A stretch of DNA of 64,000 nucleotides from Maratus speciosus (Eukaryota > Arthropoda > Arachnida > Araneae > Salticidae). The stretch is taken from contig OZ010787.1 in assembly GCA_963932465.1 (NCBI GenBank), forward strand, positions 31,748,087 to 31,812,086, written 5' to 3'. Made by a program: the position numbers and the translations under genes. Every line of letters begins with the position of its first letter. Within the stretch, counting starts at the first letter, position 1. Below the pieces are notes generated by a model. It did no database searches, was not told where the DNA came from, and saw only the letters and a program-made list of their open reading frames with translations. This document shows positions 1 through 11,898 of this stretch, piece by piece.

Positions 1-282
1 ATATATGAATAAATGTCCCTTCTCGGGCTTAAAAAATGTAGGAAAAAACTGATTTGTTTTTAATTTGTTCTGCAAATAACGTTTTTGTTTACATATTTTT
101 TCACATTTGTTATATTATTGTAATAATTAATAAATAATTAAACACTTTTCTATATTATCCTCCCCCCCATAAAAATTAAAACGTCTTCTCCCCCAGGTAT
201 TAATCAACAGTGCTTAAAGAGTTAAAGTATATTTTAAATTCAAAAGTTTAAAAGATCAAAAATTTTCAATTGTTTAAAATTA

Positions 283-453
283 TTGGGTCGTTCGGAGAGT
301 CGTGTCCGTTTGGAAAAATCAATTCGAACCGGAAAATTCTCTCATTTAATAATTAGACATTGATTCCTATATCTAATGTCTGATAATTACCGGGCAGGAT
401 TTTCCGGTGACGAATGATTTTCCTAAACGGACACGACTTCCCGAACAACCCAA
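283..453. mobile_element. Palindromic MITE with TA duplication, mariner-like ends
   Basis: A 171-bp element with long inverted arms begins TTGGGTCGTTCGG and ends with the complement of TTGGGTTGTTCGG. Both arms contain GTCGTGTCCGTTT. It is flanked by TA on both sides (281-282 and 454-455), as expected for Tc1/mariner. There is no coding capacity, so it is a non-autonomous copy. Confidence 0.75.
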
Positions 454-455
454 TA

Positions 456-1397
456 ATAAATTTAAAATTAGGAAAAAAATGTTAAAATGGAAAAAAATAT
501 TAATTTACAAAAAAAGTATTACATTTATTAGAATTGTTGAATGTTTTCTGCCCTACTTGCTAGTCAGTAGTCGCAGTAACTAATCAATCATCAAAACCTA
601 TAATCTCACCCTCCTCCAACTAAAATTTACTCTACTTCCCATCCTTTAATCAGCCAGCACAAAAAGATTTTATATGTTAGTTTGTTTTTTTGCTCCTTTA
701 TGTCATTCTATAGTAATAATAAAAAAAAAATACACTCCCGTCCGGCCCCGAATTAAGTGATTTTTTTTTTTTTTGACAGCAGAAGACATCAAATCACAGA
801 ATAACAACACACTCCGCCCCCAAATAATGAATACTATGATTTTTCTATTCGGGAGGGGAGGTGCTTATTTACTCGTTAAAATATCAAAATACGCAGTTTA
901 TTATTTAAAAATGATAGACTTGATAAAAAGACATGCAAATAGAAAACTAATTTAATATATTTCTATTAATTTTTATGGAAAAAGCATATAAAGCGCCATG
1001 AAAACAATCTCCACTGATTGTTTTTGAGAAACACTATTTCCGCAAAAGACGGCAACTCTGACGTCAAAAGTTCTCGCCAACCAGATTTCGAGATGTCAAA
1101 ACCTGGTTGGGAAAACCAAAATATGTTTCTGTTTTATTTGCTCAATTACACCGTGATCAACGAGGATTAGAAAAAAATGTTAAATACAAAAGTTACGTTT
1201 TTTTGTCCGGAGAACCTGAATCTGCAATAAAAAATGGGGGTTATCATTCAAAATTTCAAAGTTGGAGCCCCTCTGACCCCCGGGGGGTCAGTTGCGGGGA
1301 TCAAATTTGGTATCACTGAGTAGCTTTTTTAAAAATATTTAACACGTATATTTTCGTTTTCAATCTACTTTGTATTTCTCGAGTTATTCTACAGTTT
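456..1397. other. Unassigned AT-rich stretch
   Basis: No recognisable gene. It holds a T-run near 762-774 and a 70-residue open frame at 1107-1319 that matches nothing I know. That frame runs across a GC-rich hairpin (CTGACCCCCGGGGGGTCAG near 1275), so it is probably chance. Confidence 0.5.
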
Positions 1398-1418
1398 CCA
1401 GACTTTTCGGACACCCTG
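1398..1418. mobile_element. Orphan Tc1/mariner terminal repeat
   Basis: The string TTTTCGGACACCCTG followed by TA (1419-1420) is the complement of a CAGGGTGTCCGAAAA end, the usual terminus of a large Tc1/mariner group. I could not find the partner end to the left, so this is probably a truncated copy. Confidence 0.4.
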
Positions 1419-1431
1419 TATATGTCTATAC

Positions 1432-1580
1432 CAGGCGTGGCCAACTGTGGCACGCTCGCAACATCTAAATTTTTACAGTAATCATTGCCTTATGTAAGTA
1501 TCGAATCTCTGCGATTCAAGAAGTCGACTTTTTCTGTAAAATGTTTTTTGTATCCGGCGTGCTACAGTTGGCCACCACTG
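1432..1580. mobile_element. hAT-type MITE (CAGGSGTGGCCAAC family), copy 1
   Basis: Inverted ends CAGGCGTGGCCAACTGTGGC and the complement of CAGTGGTGGCCAACTGTAGC enclose a 149-bp non-coding palindrome. The flanks GTCTATAC and GTCCATAC are an 8-bp target duplication with one mismatch, as in hAT transposons. A second copy lies at 31511-31658. Confidence 0.85.
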
Positions 1581-1584
1581 GTCC

Positions 1585-2290
1585 ATACATTGCAAACAAT
1601 TTTCACTAAATCTGGCCATTATATGCGTTGATCTGAAATATTTAAGTATACAAAAAATTACAAAATAACATGTAAAATTAAATATCCTAATTCTGGACAG
1701 TCATGGTATAAAAGTAACCGGTTAAAATAAAAATATATTTACATGTTTCATAATAAAAAAATAAATAAATAAATAAATAAACAGGTCTTTTCGCCAATAT
1801 CCGACAGTCAACTCAAATCGATTTTTTTTAAACATGGATATTTCCATAATTCTTAATTATTTATAAAAAAATATATATATATCAGTACATTGCGAACGAT
1901 TTCAATACATTTAACCTTTATATGGGCTAATCTTAACTATACAAGCATTTAGAAAAATTACAAAATCACATATAAAATTAAATATTCTAATTCTGGACAG
2001 TTATCGTATAAAAGTATACGATAAAAATAAAAATATATTTACATGTTTTATAATATAAAAAAGCAGGTCATTTCGCCAATATACAGCAATCAAATCATGG
2101 AGACTTTTTTTCTTAAAAAAAAAAAATAAATAAATAACACGATTCTTAATTTAGAAAAATATAAATATGTATACATTGTGAAAATTTTTCAGCAAATTTA
2201 AACATTATAGGTGCTGATCATGAAATACGGGGGAACAATAACTAATAAATAAATAATTTTTTTTTTACAGGTTTCATTATTTTAAAGAAT
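1585..2290. repeat. Tandem repeat, about 300-bp unit, 2.4 copies
   Basis: Units start at about 1584, 1885 and 2171, each with a variant of TACATTGCGAACGATTTCA. The first two units share AATTCTGGACAG and TTTCGCCAATAT at matching offsets; the third stops early. A (TAAA)n run at 1752-1782 sits inside unit one. The array starts directly after the hAT MITE. Confidence 0.7.
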
Positions 2291-2432
2291 CAACAAGTCT
2301 TTTTTTTTTTGTTCTTTCAACAGTTTGTGCTCCAAATTTGAAGGAAATTCATGAAAATAAATTTCTGGAATTTTTTTAGTTGATCGTTGCAATAATGGAA
2401 CAGTAATGAGCAATGCAGTAATGAACCGGTTT

Positions 2433-2669
2433 TTAACCCTTGCACTCCCAGTGAGCCCAAATGGCATCATGATGTTAGCGGATTTTTAATTCCGATATTC
2501 CAAGTTCATACCAGAAAATTAAAATAGAAATATTTAGTTTATTTAATAACAGACCATTTCCATATTTGAATAATGCGAAATTTAACATTAAAATTTTCTG
2601 GTGTAAATTCGGATTCTTTGAACTACGTAATTTCTAGAACGTATTCTACCATGGGAATGAAAGGGTTAA
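2433..2669. mobile_element. TTAA-flanked MITE, family with AATGAAAGGG end
   Basis: TTAA at 2433-2436 followed by CCCTTGCACTCCCA, and a right end GGGAATGAAAGGG before TTAA at 2666-2669. An inner palindrome carries CCAGAAAATTAAAAT and its complement. TTAA duplications with CCCTT ends are typical of piggyBac-like MITEs. The right arm is closely matched by the copy at 32248-32488. Confidence 0.75.
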
Positions 2670-3549
2670 TAAAAAAATAATCGCAATTTTAGCTAAGTTA
2701 TACCTAAGAAAACACAAACGTTCAAGGCAAATTCTTCATTAGACACAGTAGGTAAAAGCGCCCCCTACAATTCTCCGAAGGGAAACTCTGATTCCCCGAA
2801 CAGAAAGGGATTTCGACTTTTTGTTACGGCCGTTTAGCGCCATTCGCGCCATATTTTCGGTGGCTTTCACTGATAGTAAAATGAAGTGCTGTTGATCAAT
2901 GTATAAAAAGTATGTGGAAACACACAAATTGCGATAATAAGAAAAATTTCAGCTTTCCTCCACTACTTAGATATTTACAGTTTATTATGTGGAAGAAATA
3001 TTTCAGCGACTTACTTAGAAAATAATACAGATCCGCCAGAGAGATACGACCATCGAGAGCCATGACTGCCACTGTGATTTTTATTGCAAAACATTTCTCT
3101 TGGGTTCTTATTACTTTTAATTTTATAATTAGCTTTTATCTGCTTTCATTAGCAGCGCAGCATTATCAGCTATTAAGTTTATGATAGACGACCATTGTGT
3201 ATGGTACATTAAGTTCATCTAAAAAGAGCGTTTGAAAGTAATTTAAAATAAATTACATGTCCACAGTAAGATATAAAATTTTGTATACTTAATAACGCAA
3301 CAAAAAAAAAAAAAAATAAAGATACTAATTTTTTTATACTTCAATACAGGTGGGCCATATTTTCCACGCACAGTATAACTAGTCGGATGTGTTAGTCTCT
3401 AAATTTTCATCTTACTCATGCATGTTAATATTTCAATACGTCGTTACACATGCTCATACTCAGTGTTATTAATTCAATATTACACCACCTTTGATTTTAC
3501 TCTTAAGTTTCTGCTTTATCTTACTAATCATAGTAAAGACGAGTTATTC
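2670..3549. other. Unassigned stretch with a GC-richer patch
   Basis: No recognised gene or paired repeat. Positions 2750-2900 are GC-richer than the surroundings, with a 62-residue minus-strand frame (2739-2927) that has no motif I recognise. An A-run lies at 3302-3316. Confidence 0.4.
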
Positions 3550-3760
3550 TTAACCCATTCAAGGGCGGTGGTTAATATTTGGACCACCTAATTTTAATTC
3601 CTAAATGCCGCATTGACACCTGAATTTTAGAAGGAAAATGTTCCAATTATGAAAAACGTGGCGAAGAACTTTAACCAATTTTGAAACAAATTAGTTTGTA
3701 AATTTCGGTGTCAATCAATCATTTTATTATTTTACGAATGGACGTGCTTTGGAATTCTGC
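3550..3760. mobile_element. TTAA MITE, GGCGGTGG family, right end decayed
   Basis: TTAA at 3550-3553 is followed by CCCATTCAAGGGCGGTGG. An inner pair GACACCTGAATTTTAG and AAATTTCGGTGTCAATCAAT marks the palindrome. The interior matches the split copy at 49092/62904. The right terminus is not clear. Confidence 0.6.
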
Positions 3761-4040
3761 TGTATATCAGCTGCTTGAGAATCGCCGTGTTAGCTGAATT
3801 TGAATTGCCGGTCGATCGGTTTGGAGTCAGTCGATGCCCACCATGTAAGCTAACGGCGCCTGGTGCATGTAAAAATCCGTCGTAGGTGCAAAGTCCTCCA
3901 AGTTACCTGTGAATTATACCTCTGGAGGTGCTTTGCCAGGTGAAGGTCTCGTCACCTGATCAAGGCTCTAAATTACGAGGCCAATTTGAGTAGCAAAGTG
4001 CAGGTGCAAAACAACAAGATCAAAATGTTAAGTAACATTT

Positions 4041-4251
4041 TTAACCCCTTGAGGGGCAAGCAATTACATTTGTGAAATGCTGAACTCCCACCGGAATCTT
4101 TGAAAAATTCTGTTTCAAAATAAGTAAAAGCAATTTTACGGCTTTTTTCCACCAATGTTAGAAAAGTAAAGTTTAATAAAATTTTTCTGGTGTAAAACTT
4201 CATTAATCGTAGGTGGTTTATAATATATATCGGTGCCCTTCAAGCGGTTAG
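4041..4251. mobile_element. TTAA MITE family A, copy 1
   Basis: TTAA at 4041 followed by CCCCTTGAGGGGCAAGCAAT. The other end, GGTGCCCTTCAAGCGG, precedes TTAG (a mutated TTAA). Copies at 7761, 17311, 26054 and 37113 share the same interior. The open frame read through this element on the minus strand reappears almost unchanged at 37 kb because both are the same MITE, not because it encodes a protein. Confidence 0.85.
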
Positions 4252-4484
4252 CTAAGTTCACATCTAAGCAGTAGGCACAGTCGATAGGATGAAGAACTAG
4301 GCCCTCGTCAGATTTATTGCCGTTACGCGGCGATTAGGCGATCACCGTTTCGATACCATGTATCAAACCCGTTCAGCTGGGGAGACACGGCAGGTAGGGG
4401 CCTGGTCATCGGTTAGAAAGAAAGAAAGGAACAGACGATATGCAACAGAAGTATGATTGCGAGAAAGGTCTCTCTTACAGCGCT

Positions 4485-4850
4485 CCATTCCGGCTGATTG
4501 TTTCTAAATTCACATGAGACCTGCTGGCCGTAGCCAAAAACATACACATGAAATTTTGTTCAATTCTATGCATAACTTCATACAGTTATCGATGATACAA
4601 AAATAGCTATTACAATGCTCCCTTCCGGCGGAATATTTCCAAATTAAAGGAGGACTCTCTGGGCACGGTCAAAAACTTTGGTTCAATTCTATGCCTAACT
4701 TTATACATTTTTCGATGGTACAATGTTGAACATAGTACAAAAATTGCTATTAGAGATCCCCATGGTAGGGGAATATTCCCAATTCTGCGGGGGGGGGGAG
4801 GGGCATGCTGGCTAAAGCCAAAACATACACAAACAATTTGGTTCAATATT
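4485..4850. repeat. Degenerate tandem repeat, about 135-bp unit, about 3 copies
   Basis: Variants of GGTTCAATTCTATGCCTAAC, ACAAAAATTGCTATTA and CTGGCCGTAGCCAAAA recur in the same order. A G-run (GGGGGGGGG) lies near 4790. No coding signal. Confidence 0.6.
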
Positions 4851-5954
4851 CATTATTTTTATTCTTCTACTGAACAATACACGAACCGACGGTATTATTA
4901 AAAGTTTAAAAACAGTTCTGTAGCCGTTAAAATGATGGCGCATATTGTACGTCGCCAGTGATTTAATGTTGCTTCAGACCGCAGTGTTTTTAAAGTCTAG
5001 ATGGAAATAATATTTTAGACTATGAATAATCACTAATTGATATTTCAATGTTATTATTAAAAATCCGAAAACATTATTCTAAGTTTGAGAAATTAATAAC
5101 GAAGTTTATTTTCATAAACAATATTTGATATAATAAATTTTGTAACAGCGAAATATTTTCCTCTCACACTATTTTATAAAATAAAGAAATGCGATTGTTC
5201 TTTTTAATTTATTATTACGTGTCTAAATCAGAGTTAATTAAAACTTATGATAGCATATTTGTTGATGTTTCGTTTAAACAATACTGTATAAGAAAATAAC
5301 ATTAAATAGTAAAGTTCAATTTTTTGGAAAAATTTAGAAAATAAAAAGGCAAAGCCATAAAATCATAGTATCTTTCCAAAACTTTTTATTGCTCAGTGGG
5401 GAATTCCTTGGGTTCTCATGTAAAATAAATGAAGAAGTTTAAAATTTTTATAGGACTTCTTGAGAAAAACTACATTTGTGTGTGATATTTTGTAAAGTTT
5501 TTAGTGTTTCATTTAAAAATGGGCATTATTTTTCACTGATTATGACTTTGTGTCTAATTTAAGAGTAATTTAAAAAGATCATTTTAATCAGCGTAGAAAG
5601 ATTACTTTCTTTATTATAAACGTAAAGGTACAGGGATAAGAAGCCCGCTAGTATTTTGTTACAGAAAATTATATTTTCTTTAATCAGCACACTTTTGCTA
5701 TTTAAGAGAACAAAATTTTCTCTTAGAAAATACTGGTATGAAAAAAGCGGAAATCCCATCTCTAAAGGTATTTATATAATGCTTAGCAAAGATATTAAAA
5801 ATATTCTTTAATTTTACAGCACGTTATTCTGTAATATAAGTTTTTAAAGAACCACAAGTGATAGATGTATCAGCAGCCCCGTGTTTTTCGTATACGCATA
5901 TTTAGTTTTAACAGAAAAGAAGTTAATAAATTTACCAACGTATTTGCTTTCTAA
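4851..5954. other. Unassigned AT-rich stretch
   Basis: About 1.1 kb in which I see no gene, paired termini or recognisable TE fragment. The 66-residue frame at 5559-5759 (minus) is unremarkable. Confidence 0.5.
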
Positions 5955-7147
5955 AAGGGCATAGCCGGATAAGCATTGAAAACATGCCTTTCAATCAAAT
6001 TTCCTGATTTTTTGCCCAGATGTGGCTACATATCTGACATTATATTTCCCCGATTATCACCCTATAAATACTATTGATATTTTTGAGATAAAAATGTTTT
6101 TCAATTTTTTAAAAAACGGATTTCTCAAAAACAGTTGCACGGAATTTCATGCCATTAACTGAAGATATATAGACACCAAAGATGCATAACTAGTAATTTT
6201 TGTATAATTTTCTGTTTATAAAAACTGTGTGAAACAGCGAAATGAAAATTAAAAAAAAAATAAAATCATATCTTATGGTTATCCGAAAATTACTATTTTC
6301 TTGTAAAAAAATTCCCCTTATGTACCCGTATATTCTATATAAATGCCGAAAGTGTGCGTTGGGTACTAAATACAAATATTTACAAAAATGTATATTAAAA
6401 TTATTGAAATTCATTTTAAGGCGTTATTTGGGGCGGAGGTACTCAACTTCGACACCCGAAGAATGTTTGAAAAAACAGTTACACAATTGCTGAATTTTAA
6501 ATTTTAATGAACACATAAGCATAATTCTCAACGCTTTCGATATCAAAATGAACATGCAGTTGAAAAACATGGCTTATATGCTTAATGGAATATAAAATAA
6601 ATTAGTTGAAATATTGTCTGCTGACTTTGTACCAAAAATTCTTCGGATGTCGAAGTTGAGTAGCTCCGCCCAAAATAACGCCTTAAAATGAATTTCAATA
6701 ATTTTAATATACATTTTTGTAAATATTTATATGTAGTACCAAACGCAGACATTCGGCATTTATACAGAATATACGGACACATATGGGGAATTTTTCACAA
6801 GAAAATGGTAATTTTCGGATAAACAAAAGATATGATTTTTATTTTTTTTTTAATTTTTATTTCGCTATTTCCCACAGTTTTTATAAACAGAAAATTATAC
6901 AAAAATTACCAGTTATGAATCTTTGGTATCTATATAGCCTCAGATAATGGCATGAAATTCCGTGCTGCGGTTTTTGAGAAAATCCGTTTTTTAAAAAATC
7001 GAAAAAACATTTTTATCTCATTAAATATCAATATTTATAGGGTGATAATAGGGGAAATTTATTGTCTAATATGTAGCCACATCTGTTGAAAAAATCAGGA
7101 AATTTGATTGCAAGGCATATTTCCAATGCTTATCGGGCTACGCCCTT
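5955..7147. mobile_element. Foldback element with arms of about 510 bp, TAA duplication
   Basis: Left arm 5955-6465 and right arm 6630-7147 are inverted copies. The ends are AAGGGCATAGCCGGATAAGC and the complement of AAGGGCGTAGCCCGATAAGC. TAA flanks both sides (5952-5954, 7148-7150). A 3-bp TWA duplication fits PIF/Harbinger, though TA cannot be excluded. Similar open frames read from the two arms on opposite strands are mirror images of the repeat, not genes. Confidence 0.8.
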
Positions 7148-7490
7148 TAAGATTTTTTGATTAATATTTTTTTATGATACTAAATACCATAATTAAATGA
7201 AAATTAGCCTTTTAACTCTCTTACATTTAAAAAAAATAATTTAATGGCGTACTACTTTAATATATATATTGCTTATATTTTACTATAAACTACACAGAGA
7301 GGCAGAAGCACAGTAAAAATAACAGAACAGCCACAAAACTCAAAACAGTACAATACAAAGTTAAATGGTTAAAATAGTTTTCGCTTCTGATTAACAAAAG
7401 ATGGTAGAATTCGTCTTCAATACTTGAAAAGGCAGTGAGGTTGAACAAGGAAATATTAGGTCTACCAGAAGATTCTGTTTGATATTGTTA

Positions 7491-7663
7491 TTTCACGCCT
7501 ACTTTTTAAAAATTCAGATTTCTTCACTGGCACCAATATTTTGAAATGGTAAAATTCGCAATGTTTTCACCTTATGTGAAATGTGAAAACAAAGGGAATT
7601 TTACCATTTCAAAAAAGTGGTGCTAATGAAAAAAAAATCAGAATAAAAAAATAGACGTGAAAG
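7491..7663. mobile_element. MITE with TTTCACG ends and GTGGTGCTAAT-type inner arm
   Basis: Palindrome with ends TTTCACGCCTACTTTTT and the complement of TTTCACGTCTATTTTTT. Its inner arms (TTTGAAATGGTAAAATTCGC and complement) match the GCCAGTGGGCTAC MITEs at 15183, 32727 and 63445, but the outermost bases differ from them. Confidence 0.65.
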
Positions 7664-7760
7664 AACATTATCGGACAGAACTTTCCGGTATACCTAATAT
7701 ATTCTTGCGTAGGATATGTGAAAAGTGTTCTCGTAAAAAGAATACTCGCGTGGATAGCTT

Positions 7761-7977
7761 TTAACCCCTTGAGGGGCAAGCAATTACGTTTGTGAAATGC
7801 TGAATTCCCACCGGAATCTTTGAAAAATTCAGTTTTAAATTAACTAAAAGCAATTTTGCGGCCCTTTTTTTTTTCCACCAAAGTTAGAAAAGTAAAATTT
7901 AATAAAATTTTTCTGGTGTAAAACTTCCTTAATCGTAGGTGGTATATAATATATACCGGTGCCCCTCAAGGGGTTAA
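7761..7977. mobile_element. TTAA MITE family A, copy 2 (best preserved)
   Basis: Both TTAA sites are intact (7761-7764, 7974-7977). Ends CCCCTTGAGGGGCAAGCAAT and the complement of CCCCTTGAGGGGCACCGGTA. A good reference copy for the family. Confidence 0.88.
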
Positions 7978-8257
7978 GAACTTTATAAGATAATATTCAT
8001 GCGTGCTAGTTCGTTAAAATTATGAGCACCATTTTCTTACGAGTGAGATTATTCCTGGTCACTACATAAAATTATCAATTAATTGGTATTTTTATAATTG
8101 TAGTCTTTTTTACAAAATTCTATTATGAAAGTTGTTCTTGTTTCTTTGAATTTAATTTTCTTTCAAAAAGATCAGATTTTGCATAAATTTAAGGAAAATG
8201 TTGATGTTACCACTTAAGTAAACGCTATTATCGTACTTTCCAATAATTCTTAAAATA

Positions 8258-8935
8258 CAGTAGAACCTCTTTTATCCGAAACTCTTTTAATCAAAATTCT
8301 CAGTTAACCGAAATTCATTGTTAAAGCTCTTTTTTTATCATCTTCTTTGTGTGCAAAATCCATTTTGAAAACTATTTTAAACTATCATATTCATTATCGG
8401 TACTTTTTAAACTTCCTAAACGGTCCTTTTTATCGGTGCATAGAAATATTTTCGATCACCATTCTTAGAGTTCCTTTGAATTTAACTTGAGCTCCCGTAA
8501 GCTGTGGAGAATAATGAAGAAAACGAACAGATTAGCCACTCTGAAGCTTTTGAATGTTTTGAAAAAGTTTTTGCATAGCTGGAGCAGTAGAAAGACTGTG
8601 ATACTGGTGAATTAATAATATTAAAAAACACCGTGATAGAGCTTCAAAGCAAAAGCAATCGTAACTGCGACAAACAAAACGTTTTTTTTTTTTTTTTTTT
8701 TCAAACATTTGTGATATATGTAAAAGGTACTTAATCACAAAATTAAAATTCTGGTAATTTATTGTTGTTTCTATTTTTCTATTGCTTTATTTTTATTAAG
8801 CACTTGTTACCATAATAAGAAATATTGCATATACTTCTCCTTAATCTTGAAATTAAAGCATTCTCCATTATCCGAAAATTCGATTTCCCGAAAAATGTCC
8901 GGGCGCAATTAATTCGGATAATCGAGGATCTATTG
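8258..8935. mobile_element. pogo/Tigger-like element, internally deleted
   Basis: Left end CAGTAGAACCTCTTTTATCC and right end complement CAATAGATCCTCGATTATCC, with TA at 8256-8257 and 8936-8937. These are pogo/Tigger-type termini. The interior keeps a short relic of the transposase C-terminus at 8524-8662. At 678 bp, most of the element is lost. Confidence 0.75.
8524..8662 (+). pseudogene. pogo/Tigger transposase C-terminal relic
   Basis: One plus frame reads SHSEAFECFEKVFA, a stop, LEQ, a second stop, then KDCDTGELIILKNTVIELQ. This resembles the region after the DDE domain in Tigger/jerky-family transposases, where acidic and ECFE-type residues precede a Q/K-rich end. Two in-frame stops and the missing catalytic domain make it a dead fragment. 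It lies inside the pogo-like termini, in agreement with the family call. The match is from recognition by eye, not alignment. Confidence 0.6.
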
Positions 8936-8937
8936 TA

Positions 8938-10083
8938 ATACATATACAAGGGGTCCATAATTAAACGACCCTATTTGAAATTTGTCTACAGATTAAACTA
9001 TTATTCAGAAATTTGTGGAATTTCTTGCAGGACATAACGAAAGATTGGGAATTCATTTGAGCGAAAACAAAAGTTGAATATGTCGCCACCATAGGGCATT
9101 TTTTATTGAATTGCACAAATAGCACACATTTACGATAGTCTATCTATTGTGTTACATCAAAACATTTTCCACATGAAGGACAACGTTTTCAGCTACCCTC
9201 TGTATTCATAAGATAGCATGTTCCTCAGCTCACCGCAGTGTGCTCTGGGAAAGGCTAAGAACATCTCATGAGAACTGCATGGAAATTAATGTAAATGACG
9301 CATAATCACATAATATGGTCCATAATTTAGATAATCTTCTTGGTGGATCTGGTTGATTTAGCTAGGCCTTCGAAAAACTAAAAGTGTCCAACCGAAAAAT
9401 TATAAGTAATTTTTACTAGCCTATGTTGTTCATGAGACCTTTCTGGCTATCTGCGTATGCATCCTGAAGTCTTGAGGATAAGATGTATGCATTTTTCCAT
9501 TTATACGGTATATAACGTTTAGTACATTCTTGTGTATAAAATGCAGAAAAGGGGGAATAAAAACGGCATGGAATTTTCGAGAATTCTTTAGGGATTTCTT
9601 GAATGAGAATATCAAAAATGAAATATTTCTCTTGATCGCCCTAGAATAAATTTTCTTGAAGCCTAAGCGTATGGAGAGAAACAGCTCAAGCAGTTATTAC
9701 GCATGCTATAACGAGGATTGATCATATAATAAGGGACACATTTTTAATTGATTATATTTTAATATTATTTACAAAAAATATAGCAATTATATTTTTCTAG
9801 TTAGTATTCTTAAACATCTACACAAGTTCTTCAACATATTGGGAAGGTTCATTTTTATCGTTGTATAATAAAACGTATTAGGATGTGTATGAATCAAACA
9901 GAAAAAATTATTTGTTTTCTTTATCCTATGAATATCTTACATTTCCTAATGCTTCTTTAAGAGTGTTTAAAAAAATGTTAGTCAGAAAGTGATAAGTTTA
10001 AACTATAAATAATGTACTTTAGTGAATTACATTGAAGTTTCTGCTTTATTACACAGGTTGTGTGAGGTATTCCCAGAGAAGAT
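8938..10083. other. Unassigned stretch with a possible mariner end
   Basis: TACAAGGGGTCCATAATTAA near 8948 looks like a Tc1/mariner terminus next to TA, but no matching inverted end was found. The rest has no recognised gene. Confidence 0.35.
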
Positions 10084-10251
10084 CAGTGGTGGAAAAGATG
10101 CGCAGAAATGGGCTGATTAACGGCAATAATGTAAATAGTATTCTTCACCTTGTGTAAAACCTAAGAAAATGCGCCATTAAATAAAGCGAAGAATACTATT
10201 AAAATTTAGCTGTTACAGTTGGCCAACTGCCGAGCATCTTTTCTGTAACTG
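10084..10251. mobile_element. MITE with perfect 6-bp duplication GAAGAT
   Basis: Ends CAGTGGTGGAAAAGATGCGC and the complement of CAGTTACAGAAAAGATGCTC. GAAGAT flanks both sides (10078-10083, 10252-10257). The interior has the arm TACTATTAAAATTTAGC also seen at 17091 and 42330. A CAG start and 6-bp duplication suggest a hAT-related group with short duplications. Confidence 0.8.
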
Positions 10252-10257
10252 GAAGAT

Positions 10258-11046
10258 GAACGTTTAGATAGAAATGGAACATATTAAAACGGGCGTGCAT
10301 TTTTTTAATTTTTTCGAAAAACTCACATCATTATTCCGCATATACGCACGTCCGTCGTGGTTAAATTTGACGTAAAGAATACACCGCAGCACCAAGAAGA
10401 ACTTTATCAGTTTTTCTTTTAATGGAGCAATTTAGATTTTTGTGCCCTATTCCGTACTGGATCGCCTTCTTTCAACTTATTCACGGCCATTTTTAATTAA
10501 CTATTGTCACTTACGTATTGATGCGGTGTTCATCATTTTCGAATTAAGAATTAAATTTGTGCCGAACTTCAATAGGCTTGATATTTTAATTTATTGAAAA
10601 AATGATAATTATATTTTGTGAAACCGCTCTAGGTGCTTGATGTATATTATTATTTACATCGACTAATTAAATTGATGTACGAAAAATAAAACAAAACCAA
10701 ACAAATTTCCAGACCCCAAACAGTATATAATATCTGACATAACAACAAGTATAAAAAAAAAATTCAAGAGATATTAAAAGACTATTATATTTCATCTACC
10801 CTTGAATTAGCATCATAAGCGGTCGATATTACATTTAAAATATTTCTTAGTTTTTCATTCGATGCTAATTTCAGCTGAAGAGAATAGCACAGCGTAAAAA
10901 AAAAAAAAACTGTGGTCGTGACAGAACATTTGAGACTCATATTTTTGCGCTAATTCAGTTCTGTTTATTTAAATTTGAACGATTATATCATATACTGTAC
11001 AACATAAAAATCGAACGGATAAAGTTGATATCCTCTTACAGATATA
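10258..11046. other. Unassigned AT-rich stretch
   Basis: Nothing recognised. An A-run at 10897-10909 and general AT richness only. Confidence 0.45.
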
Positions 11047-11235
11047 CAAATGTACCATAATTTTCGGCGTATAATACGCGGATCAAACTATTCTGTTTGG
11101 ACCCAGAAATTTTATTTAGTAATTAAAGCCGAATATTTACCGCGATCTAAAAAGTTACATTTTATTTTTAAAAACTTCTGGGTAGAAAAATTATTGTTTG
11201 ATCCGCGGATTATACGTCGGAAATTACGATATTTT
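11047..11235. mobile_element. Palindromic MITE with CGCGGATCAAAC arms
   Basis: Inverted arms pair GCGTATAATACGCGGATCAA with the complement of GACGTATAATCCGCGGATCAA-type sequence on the right, continuing through CCAGAA. The target duplication is unclear. The 76-residue frame through it is a by-product of the palindrome. Confidence 0.65.
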
Positions 11236-11455
11236 GTGCAATATTACGTTTATACAATAAAATATAATCTTCAACATTAAATTAAAATACTGTTCTTTTA
11301 TTTAATATAATTTTGTTATCTTGTGATGGATTAATCACATTTTTCGAAATTCCAGTGTCTGTGAGTATCGTTGAATACTATCACTGAAATGAATAAATGC
11401 GCATTCTACTTTCCTAACAAATGCACAATGGTAATATCTGGTGGAAAGGCTGTGA

Positions 11456-11583
11456 TCAGAGATGCCACGTTTTCGGCTTTTTGTATACCAGTATTTTAGT
11501 ACAGACAATTTGGTTTATGGAATCGAAACAAGCTGCGATCTTAATGAACAACATTTTCTCTAAGATAATACTTGGCAACTCAT
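11456..11583. mobile_element. MITE with CAGAGNTGCCA ends, copy 1
   Basis: Left end CAGAGATGCCACGTTTTCGG with GTATACCAGTATTTTAG inside, and TAATACTTGGCAACTC at the right. The same parts occur in 33425-33578 (inverted order of the inner block TTTTCTCTAAGATAATA) and in a half copy at 34526-34570. Confidence 0.55.
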
Positions 11584-11898
11584 ATGTTCATTTTATTATT
11601 TGACTGTAACTTAATGAATCGTATTTAACATAAGTCATACGCCTAGGGGATTGTGCTTTTTAGTCAGCTATCCAGCTAATCAAATATATAGTGCTAGAGA
11701 TAGTTAAGCTGTGCAGTGATTTATGAATAATCGACTGGTGAAATATATTAAAATTAAAGATTGAAATAACTGTCTGAGCAATATTTTTGAGATAGCTCAG
11801 TTGCAAGAGCTAATTTCCCTTATGCTGAATTGTAATAAACGATTGTTTGTATTATACATGAGTTCTTATTATGACTGAAAAACAGGAACATGTTAGAA

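Noticed and set aside
1107..1319. 70-residue plus frame
   Set aside because: No recognised domain; crosses a hairpin and ends near an orphan mariner end.
3973..4203. 76-residue minus frame with a near-copy at 37033-37275 (conserved protein?)
   Set aside because: Both frames lie in copies of the same TTAA MITE; the similarity is that of a repeat, not of a gene.
6242..6782. Two similar Lys/Tyr-rich frames on opposite strands
   Set aside because: They are mirror images from the two arms of the foldback element.
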